Shown here piece by piece: positions 1 to 10,400 of a DNA stretch of 64,000 bases. The notes beneath the pieces are model-generated. The model searched no databases. It was not told the origin of the DNA and worked only from the letters and a program-made list of their open reading frames with translations. Every line of letters starts with the position of its first letter. Positions within the stretch are counted from its first letter, which is position 1. The stretch covers positions 992,001 through 1,056,000 of the forward strand of contig JBBELK010000024.1 of assembly GCA_037783545.1 (NCBI GenBank), in the 5' to 3' direction. A program made the translations under genes and the position numbers. Origin of the DNA: Henricia sp. BOLD:AAB3569. Taxonomy: Eukaryota > Echinodermata > Asteroidea > Spinulosida > Echinasteridae.

Positions 1-565
1 AATTCAAGGACAAAACTCAACAGTGGATAGTTAAATCTCTTGGCGCAATGTGGCCGATTTTATATAAAAGGCATGGTCTACATGTACCTTTTATGGTAGG
101 ATGCTCCACCAAACATGAACTGGGTAATTTTCAAGTGCTTTTCATCAGATTTTCTACGAACAAAGATTGAGGCATACTTTGCTGACGATCCACATATTAA
201 ATAATGTCTTCGTACTATGGGCAGTGTAGCTCTGGAAATAACTGACTTTGTCGGGATGATCGTCATTCACCCATGGGATAAATTATGAACAATATTTCAG
301 TGCTGTTTCGTCAAAAGCTAAAAATTCGCGGGGCATAATTTGTGCTGAGAGAGGTTTCGGCGTGAACGGATTGTGTTCAGTAAATGTCACCTTTCTTTAT
401 ATCCGTTTTTACGTTCGCACAGAACGTACCCACACACCGACGGCGTAAAAGACATTAAAAGTCGTCGCATTGGCTAACCGATTGCGACGAAAACCTTGCT
501 AAAACATTTTGCCTTCCTCCATGTTTTGACTGGCAAGTTGGCCCAAGATATTACTTGGAACCAAG

Positions 566-1551
566 ATGACAGCAGGGACGAAGCCAGCCCATAAGGGTAC
601 CGTCGATTTGGATAGTTTGCGAGGACACACACCCGATTCGGTGAGGATACATCCGTACAACCCGGCCCTTCATGCTGCCTCGAGATACGAGATGGAGCCG
701 GACACACAACCGCCGGTAAGTTTAAGATGCCGCCCAGTTTCCACTTAAGTCTTAAAGATGCAATGACATCTGCAATGACCCTAAATTGTACTTCTTGAAG
801 GGACAAAAAAACACTTTCTGCTGTTACCCATTGTTGATAGCATCGACAACAAGCATGACATGAGTTTACTTCCGTCCAAGATGGTACTTTTATTGTAAAA
901 AGATAACAACTGAAGGTGGTATTAAAAAGTGTGTGCACACATATTTTTATTATTTTTTTTACATTCCTTTAACACAAAAACCATGCATGGATTTTGAAAG
1001 ATTTCTGAAGCATTGAAACTTCTGCAGCTAGTTTACCAACATTTCTTATATAAACTCCTCAAAAAGAGTTCGGAAACTCAAGTTGCACCATATTCAGCTG
1101 TGCTGCACATTCCTCAATTGCTTATTCGTAACAAATGACACATCATTGTAAAGAGGAATAGCATGGCTTTCCAATGATACCAATTTCAAGGTTCTTGGTA
1201 ACAAGAGAGAAATAATCAGTCAAACGTAAGTTTCCGAACTTTTTTTGAGGAGTTTATGTTATGCCCTTATTCCAGGAAGAAAAAACAGTTGTATGGAGTC
1301 AAATGGAAGTAGGTTGAAGCAGCATGCTTCCACAAAAAGTAACCCCAATCACCTCGTTTTGTACCCATAGACTGTCTGCCATCTTGTGGGGCAGTTTCTT
1401 TGTTCCTTGCTTGAGGATACGCTTGGTTGCACATTTTGTGCTTACATTGTAGACAATTTTAAACAACAATACCTGTCCTACAAGATGGCAGCTATTCGAT
1501 ACGGTCTATTCATTTTGGCAGAGTCGAGACCAAACACTATACACAGTCTCG

Positions 1552-1604
<53 letters not shown>

Positions 1605-2724
1605 TGCAGAGCAAACTTTTAGACCAGCTCGGCCGGTACTGAATAGCCGTTTCAGAATGGATATCTAAAAACTAATCAACCGGTTATTATATTTCTCTGT
1701 GCCAGAATTATAGACCCAGTAAGGATATCTACTTCAACATCGCCAAAAGGAAACTGTACGCACTTCTGCTTGGGCTGGTAGTTGGTGGTATAATCACCGG
1801 GGCGTTTACTGCATTAATAGTGATCATATGCAGTAAGTGCTAATGGTTTGTATGCAATTGTTGCACTTGATTTCCGCTCGAAAATTCAGTCGTATACCCT
1901 TTTTTTAAAAATTTATTCCAATTTCTTTGCGCACAAGAAAAGCTTTAAAATCGTATTGATTTTGGAAGATTGAAGAGTGCACTTTAGGCTGGGATAATCG
2001 CACGGCAAAGATTCCATGTAGTCGATTTTATTTTCCGACATTTATTTCTCTAAATTTGAACTGTATACACATATGACTCATTATTCTTGGGTTTCACTTT
2101 CTTGACAACTGGTTGCTATCCGCCATTACTGTGTCCATATTATGGCACGCCAAAGCGAAAAATATGTCAACAGTTAATTTAATGTTGACGCATATTTTCG
2201 CAAGGCAGAAATAACTCAACACTGATAAATCTGCCATCAACCCTGAAAAACAAGTCTCAACATTTTTTAAAACTTGCCAACAAAAGCATGGTATGCCAGT
2301 TTCAAACAGTCTATAAACATTTAAAAGTCATGCCAACCTTTTTTTTTTCTTGCGCAACATTTGCGAAAATATGCGTCAACATTAAATTATCAGTGTTGAA
2401 TTATTTTTCGCTTTGGCGCGCCATAGTACGGACACAGTAATGGCGGATATAGCAACCGGTTGTCAAGAAAGTGAAAACCAAAAATGTGTACATATCATAT
2501 GTGTCTGAATAATATTGCTCCGTTCGAAAAAATGCCGTTTTGAAATTACACAAGAGTCAATGGTAAATTGCCAGATAGACATCCTAATTGTATTCCATAA
2601 GCCCATGTGTGATTTTAAGACGTGCCATTATTCAGATATACGTGTACCACTTAATTGTCATATATATTGGGAACTGAGCCAATTTATTTTCTTTTTATAT
2701 TCAGAAAATAAAGCCAAGCCATAG
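566..2724 (+). CDS. Small single-pass membrane protein, unrecognised (3 exons)
   Basis: The coding exons are 566-715, 1706-1832 and 2705-2724, with good GTAAGT-type donors after 715 and 1832 and CAG acceptors before 1706 and 2705. Phases agree across both introns (0, then 1). The product is 98 residues. Residues 1-60 are polar and rich in His, Pro and Arg. Residues 67-92 are a hydrophobic, glycine-rich helix preceded by a basic stretch (AKRKL). The tail is short and basic (CKNKAKP). This fits a single-pass membrane protein; no signal peptide is evident. I do not recognise the family. The PPNY at the exon 1/2 junction faintly recalls CD225/dispanin proteins, but the usual first membrane segment is missing, so I do not use that name. 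Intron 1 carries two MITEs and a 49-nt C run; intron 2 carries a foldback element. The exon model is fairly sure, the function unknown. Confidence 0.6.
1050..1257. mobile_element. Foldback MITE, ATAAACTCCTCAAAAA ends
   Basis: The two ends are inverted copies of an ATAAACTCCTCAAAAA-type sequence, and the inner parts pair as well. A second, longer copy lies at 11906-12419. It sits in intron 1 of the small membrane-protein gene. It is non-coding. Confidence 0.6.
1367..1509. mobile_element. MITE, ATAGACyGT...CCATCTTG ends
   Basis: The ends are inverted copies containing CCATCTTGT and its complement. Related copies are at 47285-47413 (JMJD4 intron 1) and, one-ended, at about 38441-38620. All share an internal stretch with TTTCTTTGTTCC and GGTTGCACA. 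Confidence 0.6.
1554..1602. repeat. Poly-C run, 49 nt
   Basis: An uninterrupted run of C, in intron 1 of the small membrane-protein gene. Assembly length may be unreliable here. Confidence 0.9.
2088..2479. mobile_element. Foldback element of about 0.4 kb
   Basis: Long imperfect inverted arms: TTTCACTTTCTTGACAAC on the left is matched in reverse on the right, followed inward by CGCCATTACTGTGTCC, CAAAGCGAAAAAT and TGTTGACGCATATTTTCGC motifs, each with its complement. No coding capacity. It lies in intron 2 of the small membrane-protein gene. Confidence 0.6.
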
Positions 2725-2873
2725 AAGGGCATCAACAAGTTGGAACAACCTTGCCAACAACCACCAAGAACCACCGTCCATTGCAAAATAATAATTTATT
2801 TCATGTGGGCTTTTGCATAACATTCAATGAGGTCGCACACAATTGACTACTAAAGTTGACGTCAGTTACCATA

Positions 2874-3006
2874 ATAATTGGGTCTAAACATTCGCTGGTA
2901 ATCTCAAACGTCCATTGCTAAAGCGCAGAGAAAATGTTCACTGGATTTAGTGTAGCCCCAATAACCATAGAAACACACAAAGGGTGACATTTTCACTTTA
3001 GTGCTC
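2874..3006. mobile_element. MITE, GGGTCTAAACATTC family
   Basis: One end reads GGGTCTAAACATTC and the other carries a GTTTTAGTGTAG-type complement. Related copies are at about 16678-16760 (NOP58 intron 5), 46477-46568 (just upstream of JMJD4) and 60268-60330. Confidence 0.5.
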
Positions 3007-3182
3007 TATAGACAGCCGAAGTGTGACGTGGTTGCCATGGCAATTGGCTCTAACCTAACATGGCCGTCGGAAAAGTATCATTGCAAAAGCACAGGGACAC
3101 GGTTCAATGATTTTTAGTTTAGAGCCAATATTATTGCCTAGGCAACCAACAAAAGATGACGTATTCACTTCGGCAGTCTATT
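3007..3182. mobile_element. MITE, ATAGACTGCCGAAGTG ends
   Basis: Inverted ends ATAGACaGCCGAAGTG and CACTTCGGCAGTCTAT. A second full copy lies at 30705-30874 and a partial one at about 48256-48357. All contain TTGCCTAGGCAA or a close relative. Confidence 0.65.
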
Positions 3183-3206
3183 AAACTGATTCCTGTCCGA
3201 GAATAA

Positions 3207-3303
3207 GGGGCGGATTTATTTACAGGAATACAATGGGTTCAGGGAGCTGTAGCGCCCGCTTTCTTTTGTATTCCTGTTTTTTAATGAGGCTGGATCCGCC
3301 ACT
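3207..3303. mobile_element. Short MITE ending in GGATCCGCCACTG
   Basis: Short inverted-repeat element with a GGCTGGATCCGCCACTG right end and a weaker GGGGCGGAT left end. A better-preserved copy is at 55155-55264, where both ends read GGCGGATCCAGCCT or its complement. Confidence 0.5.
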
Positions 3304-3573
3304 GAAAATACATATAAAGACTGGGAGACTGTTAAAAAAAAGTGCAATGTAAAGTTTTAGAGTCTTAGTTAAAACTCCGTTTTGGAGCATATTTTGTGGA
3401 TAAACCACAAAAAGGTGGGAGTGTAAATTATAACTGTACATGTGTTTTCATAAAATATACCATATTAAATATCCATTTTGTCGGGTAACTGTTATAATTG
3501 GTCAGCAATGCGAGTACGAAAAGTGCAACCATGCATGTCATTAAGAAAGAAACTACCCACACTATCTTTGGTA

Positions 3574-4061
3574 CACTGACCAAAACAGTTCTGTCACCAG
3601 TAAGACATTTGTAGATATTTATTATGAAATTGGATTTAATGTAGGAAAATAATATATCAAACTTTAGCTGAACATATCACTCAAAGGAATAGAGCTTAAC
3701 GGAGTCCATGATGGCAAGCTTCACGGAGCAGGAATGCAACAAAGGAGTGTGGGGTCAGAATAAAAAAAACACCAACAAACAACGATGTCAACTTCCATTT
3801 TGATTTGGATGTTTTTGACAAGATATTGATAAATCCAAACTCACTTAAAAATTTCCTAACTGTCAAATCACAAGTTGCATTGTTCTTTGGTGTTTTTCAT
3901 TCTGACCCCACACTCCTTTGTTGCATTCCTGTTCAGTGAAACTTACCATCATGATCTCTCTTTAGCTCTATTCCTTTGAGGGATATGTTCAGCTAAAATT
4001 TGATATATTATATTCCTACATTAAAATGTCTTATGGGCGACAGAACTTTTTTGGTTGAGTG
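3574..4061. mobile_element. Foldback MITE, about 0.49 kb
   Basis: Inverted arms more than 150 nt long: the TTCTGTCrCC end, TAAGACATTT, ATATATCAAA, TTAGCTGAACATAT and CTCAAAGGAATAGAGCT on the left all recur inverted on the right. Toward the centre the arms carry CACACTCCTTTGTTGCATTCC. Confidence 0.7.
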
Positions 4062-4278
4062 TATATAGTACATGTTTGCTGATGTTTATTTTATCTGCCG
4101 TTTCGAAATAATGTATTGTGCCACATTTGTTGGTGAATTTGGGATAATAAAATTGACAAATAGTCCGTCTCTATGCACTGGTGCCCGATCCACTTCTTAC
4201 AATGTTTTGGTCCCAATCCTTTCGTCATTCCTGGTAAAACATGTAAAATGTTCCTGTTATAACAAAGTCCCAACTGTA

Positions 4279-4432
4279 TAGGGCGCTTTCACAGTGGGTA
4301 AAAAGGTTACGGGTCACTATTGCTTGTCCTCCAGCCAAGTGCGTTTCCCCACGTGGCTCTATTGTTCTCTCCCGATCTGGAGGACAAGCAATAGTTACCC
4401 GTGACCTTTTGGCCCCCTGTGAAAGCGCCCTA
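4279..4432. mobile_element. MITE, TAGGGCGCTTTCACAG ends
   Basis: Near-perfect inverted repeat: TAGGGCGCTTTCACAG at the left and its complement at the right, with GTCCTCCAG and CTGGAGGAC inside. Relatives are at 38751-38936 and within 62920-63603. Confidence 0.75.
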
Positions 4433-5789
4433 TTGAGGACCAGCACTATATAGTATACTATACAAAGAAACACTAAATGCTTTAACCGGTATCACCGTCA
4501 TTTGAGTGTTGAGCATAGATTGCTAAGCGAAACTATGGTGACAGAGGGTCAAATTTTTGTCAGACATGGCTTCTTGGTAGGCCCTACTAGTCTTTTAATT
4601 GTTAAGAGGCAGACCAGGAACCAGTCTATTTAAAACCTTATTTGTTGCCCGTTAATAAAATTAATTCGCGACAAATTGACAAAAAACATGCGTTATTATT
4701 TGTATCTTGTTTATTTCCCTCACGAAAATAAGTGTGCCTAGAACAAAATGTTAGACACTTTTGAATACAATACAGACAGAAACTGTCAGAAAATAACTCT
4801 TGGTAAGAACAGTGAAGCACAAAATTCTGCTGAATATGATAATCCTCGATACATTGGAACCCTGTTAAGTAGTCTGTGGGACTTTGCAGATTACCTTGTT
4901 ATTAGAAGGACCTTGTATTATCAGGAATAAAAATGGGAAACCATGAAGAAGGATCGGAGGACCTGAAATATTCCACGTTTCTTGTTCTGCAAGCAGAATA
5001 TTGTATTGTATTATCAAGGTTTGACTGTACGTGCTCTTTTGACATTTCACTACACATTCCAGTAATCCACAACAATCAGACTTACTTAACAAGGTTAAAA
5101 CTTCATGACCTCCGTGATATTTAGGCTGGCATTGTTAATTCCAAGTAGCTTCCGATTATAAGCATAAATTTACAATCCGATTGTGTTCATGGTTGAATGA
5201 GAAGTTGTGGGGTAACAAAAATGCACTAAGGTTAATTCACTATTCAAGGTCTCACTTTGCAGTGACTAAACACAACAGGTGTTTATATCAAATGGTTATC
5301 AATCAAGGTTTTATTTGGTTCTCGCCATAATTAAAATTTTAAAAATATACTCAAAGTTTGAAAAATGGAGGCACAAAAATAATGTTAAGGTTATTCGAGC
5401 CAATGTAACTTTTTAATTAATTTTTTCCCCGTGTTTAACTGATCCCGACAAACAAAGATATTAGCACCCAACAGAAAATACATAGTGGCATCAGAACACA
5501 CGATTTATTCAAAAATAAGTGTCCATGAACAGGGACGACATACGTACATACTAACCAGAAACTGAAGACATTTATTTTGGCATTATTGACACAAATCAAA
5601 TCTGCACCAAATTTAAATTCTTAAAATGAAAAAGAAAATACAAAAAGAAAACAGTACTCGGTGTGTTGTGCGAGCATGTGTGCCTTTGAAGAAATTCTCA
5701 GACATTAGTTACAAAGCAATTTTATTCACGTCCCCAGAATCAGTTCCGTATATTGCAAACTGTTTGCTAAACTGTTGAGGCCAAACCTT

Positions 5790-6230
5790 GACCCCGTTCT
5801 TACTAGAGAAATCGCTCTGTTCGATGAAGATTAATTAATCATTGTTAGTTAATGAAGCGTGCGTTCACATCTGTCCGAATGAAGATCGAATAAAGATAGA
5901 TCGAAGAGCGGTACCGTACACATTATAAGCGATCGCTAACGAAGATCGAATGAAGCTGTGGGAGGTCGTACATGCGCGTCTAGACGCGCTGTGTGGTTTT
6001 CCAGTGGCGCGTCAAAAATAACGCTGGCTAGGCGCTTGACACACAACACGCTTGTGCAACCAGGCCTGCTAAATTGCTTCATCGAACTAATAAATTTGCT
6101 TCATCGAATGAAGCCATGTCTTCATCGAATGAAGCGCTGTCTTCGTCGAATGAAGCGGCATGCTTTTACATCAGGAAAACTCTTCGTCGAATCATTGTCG
6201 AACGAAGCGCTTTCTCTAGTGAGAACGGGG
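5790..6230. mobile_element. Inverted-repeat element with internal TCGAATGAAG repeats
   Basis: The left end GACCCCGTTCTTACTAGAG is mirrored by CTCTAGTGAGAACGGGGTC on the right. The interior is built from many TCGAATGAAG or GATCGAAxGAAG motifs, including a tandem run of about 20-bp units near 6070-6160. Open frames here are products of the repeat and do not look like genes. Confidence 0.65.
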
Positions 6231-6264
6231 TCCTTGTCTTTGCAATGAGGGTTTTAGCTTTGTG

Positions 6265-6400
6265 TCAATTAAGCGGGCCTCCCACTGTGCAATTTTTGCC
6301 ACGATTTGGTACGATTTGCTGAGATTACCAGAGACTGTCTATAGACTCTATACACAATTGTAGCTAATTGTACCTAATTCGAAATGTTAGTTTGCTCAAA
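6265..6400. mobile_element. One-ended copy of the GCGGGCCTCCCACTGTGC MITE
   Basis: Begins TAAGCGGGCCTCCCACTGTG and shares the TATAGACTCTA core of the intact copies at 35991-36129 and 36857-36996. The right end is not recognisable. It lies just beyond the 3' end of NOP58. Confidence 0.5.
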
Positions 6401-6409
6401 GAATATTCA

Positions 6410-6415
6410 TTTATT
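6410..6415 (-). promoter_or_regulatory. Probable poly(A) signal of NOP58
   Basis: AATAAA on the minus strand, about 170 nt past the NOP58 stop codon at 6587-6589. It is the nearest canonical signal I see. Confidence 0.45.
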
Positions 6416-6586
6416 ATAAGGACACCATCAAGTAACAACTCAAGTCCAACTGACTACTGAGTACTGTAATAAATCTTCCAGTGCCTACTGTAGACTGAAT
6501 TCCAATTAAAGTAATTAAACGGTTGGAAGATAAAAATGTTAGCATTTTATACAAGGAAATAAAAAAGGCAGTTTTAAGTGGAAGGC

Positions 6587-7429
6587 TTACTCCATTTCTT
6601 TCTTCTTTTTCTTTTTCTTCTTTTCTGAACTCGGCTGCAAAGAAAGTAAAACAAGAAATTTATAGTATTTATGAAGGCCCCAAATCCTCTCCGAAGTCAA
6701 TTAGAATTGATTTAGTTCGGAATCAGAATTCCAATTCTGTCTTTTGGAGGAATTAATTCCCATTATCTTTGCAATATTCAAGGAATTTAGCAGCGTTCTA
6801 TATTTGGTTTTGAAAATGGAATAAAATGTTAATGGAATCGCAATTCCTGAGTGGTGAAACACGACAGTAAATATTTTCTCCTGTTCCACTTAATTATTAA
6901 TACATGGATTCTGTCATACCTTTGTCTGTGTATATATGCAATGGGAACCAAACCCAGTAATTATAACCCCATGTATATGTGCATTCCGAACATTACAAAT
7001 TGATAAGAATTGTGTTCCATGTGTACACTGCCAATCAGAGTTAGATTGATATTGTCTTCACAATTCAGACGGCACTTCCTTGTCATCATTTTGGCAGTGA
7101 CGATTCTATTATCTTATTTAAACTCCCCAAAATCTTATTAATTGAATAGTTTTGACTTTCACTTCTGTGGAGTACAGAAACAATTTGTGATAATATTGGA
7201 AAAATGGAAGACTCAAATTTTACTTAGCCTTTGAATAGGACTCCTAGAGAATGTGAGCCCACTAATTGGACAGTGTGATTTTACTTCAGGTCATGCTAGT
7301 TGGCATTTTGCTATAGTGTATAATTAATTGTTTACCCTTAAAAAGACAATCTTGGGAAGAGCATCTAATGTATAAGGGCCATCCAAAGTTGTCAAAATTT
7401 TTACGGTTCTACAAAGCGTAGGAAGGAGG

Positions 7430-7467
<38 letters not shown>

Positions 7468-10400
7468 GTTTGTTGAAGGGTCGCGTTGAACTTTACATGC
7501 ACTGTAAAATGTTGACATTTCATGGTACTGACAGAAAAATGTTGATAAGTAGTATTTCAGGGCGAGGGAAGGGGGTCTTGAATAATAATACATTCTGTAT
7601 AACTCTTAAAATGTTGACAACTTTGGACAGCCCCTAATCCGAGTTGAGCTTACCGTTTCTGGTTCGGTGGGAGCCATCTCAGATTCAGCGACTTCTTCTG
7701 CCAATCGCTTCTTTTTCTTCTTTTTCTTCTCAGATTTGGAGGCTGGTTCGGGTTCCGACAAAAAAATTATAAACATGTTTTTAGCATAAAGCTCATATTC
7801 TGTGCAAAATAGCTATAATGGGTTGTGGCATGTGTTCTTGACAACACTTGAAGTAAACTTGTCACTTCTACCAAGCCCACTTGTATCCCGAGAACTCTAG
7901 TTTGTTGGTGCAAGGAATGTAGAGCTGGTTCCTTTAGCTATTATGCAAGCTTTTGACGAAGCTTATGAACTGTGTGCAGTTTACTTGAAATATGCTTCAC
8001 ATGATTGTCCTTCGTACTTTTGCTGGGTCAAAAATCTGAACAATATTTTTGCTTTTGAAAATGAAATGTGGATTATTTCCAAAGCCTTTTTGGTTATTAA
8101 TTATCAACAAGAATATTATTTGCAATTGATACTTTCTGCCTGTAAAATGTAGTTACTTAAAATTGATTACATGAAATATTTGACAACGACACAAAGTTTT
8201 AAACAACACTGCTGATCAGGGTTGGATTGACTGAGTCATCAGATTTCAGACGGCAATTCCTTGGTCATCATTTCAGCAATGAGAGCTTAAAACATTTAAT
8301 TCTTAAAGAATGTGTTCAGATTTTTCCAGTAAATGGATTTAACTTTAACCTAACAATCATATAAAATACCTCCCCAAGTTCTATCCATGGGAAGGAAACG
8401 GAAATTTGCAATCTCCAATTTGGATGTGGAAGCAAAAGGTTGGTGTAATTTACTGCTTTATGGAATTGATAAATTAGTCCACAAAAACATTGGTTTTTTG
8501 ACGATATCCTTGAAGATATATGGATTGAGAGCGCGAAATTTCAGAATGGTAAGAAAAATTTGACACATGTTATCAAAATCTCAACATCCGTGTGAAAAAT
8601 GGGGGGTTCAAAAATGTAATATTTTAATTCCTAATCCTTCAAATCCTAACAAATAATATTTGTACATACCTTCTGTTGGTTCCTCTTTAACTTGTGCAGG
8701 TTGTACTTCCTCTTCTTCCAGTGATTTCTTTCTCTTTTTCTTTTTCTTTGGTGTCACAGCATCCCCATCCTCCCCAACTTCCACTTTCATCTTCTTAGTT
8801 TGTGTTTTTGTTTCTTCATCGCTTTCTTCTAATTTCCTCTTTTTGGGCACGGAGGGTAGTGTGGAGTCGTCGGCAGCGCTGTAGGTTCGAATCTCACTCT
8901 TATGCTGGTACTTATCAGCACGAGCTTTGGCTTTCCCGGTTCCGCTGATTCGATGCATCTGCAGGTTTAAGATCACAATGCATAACCGATCGACTGTTAG
9001 CAAGAACATCTGACCAAAAGCTAACCACTTGACGCCGGAGGACGTTTAAACACGCTAAGATTTCCGCATCGGTGTAGCGGAGGACTTGTTAACACGTTTA
9101 GGGGAAATTAACTTGTTACTGCTTTTGACGTCTACACTTGCAGTAATTTACGAGGAAAATGGGCAAAACAGTTTATAACAAAGCGGTACTGGGGTGTACA
9201 AAGTCGGTGCATCGACATAACAATATTTTACCGCGCATGGTTAATGAGTTTAGTTGTTTTCCTTCCTCCATGCTTCAACTAAAAATAATCCTGTGCGGAC
9301 AGCAATGTTTGAAATTGGAGAGATGTGCACTGTATGATTTTTTTGATTAAAATGCTTTACATGTATATAAACCTAGAGCTGGTAGTAGTAATAATGGAAA
9401 GAATGGAACAACTGAAATAAGACATAAATAACCAGATTGCACGCAGAATGCCAAAGTATGTACAAAGTATTGTACTACAAGGAATGCCAAATGAACGCAC
9501 AGAACTGATGAAGTTTCGGCGTGCACGGTTAGTGATTCCGATGTTTAGCTAACTCCAAAAAGACTTAATGATTTGCTACAATATGAATGCCTTAGGATGA
9601 GAAAAATATAGAAAAATTTGTAAAAGGACAATCAATTTTGCAAGCATACTATGTGGTTTTTCTTGGGTTTGGTCAAGAGAAATAATTGGTTGAAAAAAAT
9701 GGACTATGCGGAATATTTGAAGTTGAGTAACGCTGCTGATCAGGGTTGGATTGACTGAGTCATCAGATTTCAGACGGCAATTCCTTGGTCATCATTTCAG
9801 CAATGTCGGCCTAAACTTTATATTTAATTCTTCTACATCAACACAATTTCTTTGCTGGTTCTTACATAAAAATCACGTGGGCAGTCTTAAACTAGTGATG
9901 ATGACATAAATAACCAGATTGCACGTAGAATGCCAAAGTATGTACACAATGTATTGTACTACAAGGAATGCCAAATGAATGCAAGGAAATGGTGAAGTTT
10001 CGACAATCTTACCGTTCCTTCTTCCAGCTGTCTTAACCTTGCTTCAATCTTGGCTCTGCTCTGAATACCGATTTCTAAATTATTGTCCTCACCGAGTGCG
10101 TCAACACGGATTGCCAATGAAGCCTTGGCTGCGAGCATTCGGGACACCTGGTAAAAACAAAATGGACAAACGTTTCACTCAAATTAAGCATGTTGGGGTT
10201 TTCAAATCCATTACACGGGGGTGAAACCTGTTCCACGTTTCCGCAGGAAAAGTCTGAGACAAAGACTTCCGCGGAAATGCAGAACCAGTTTCATCCCTGA
10301 TTACAGGAAAATTTCACTCGAGTAAGTAGTTAGTTTGTTTAATACCACCTTTATCTATGGTATTTGGAACACATTTGCTTTTCAAAAGAAACCTTTTCAA

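Noticed and set aside
1-565. Gene content at the left edge
   Set aside because: Only short frames with no splice context; the 154-codon minus-strand frame at 474-938 runs antisense to exon 1 of the small membrane-protein gene and matches nothing I know.
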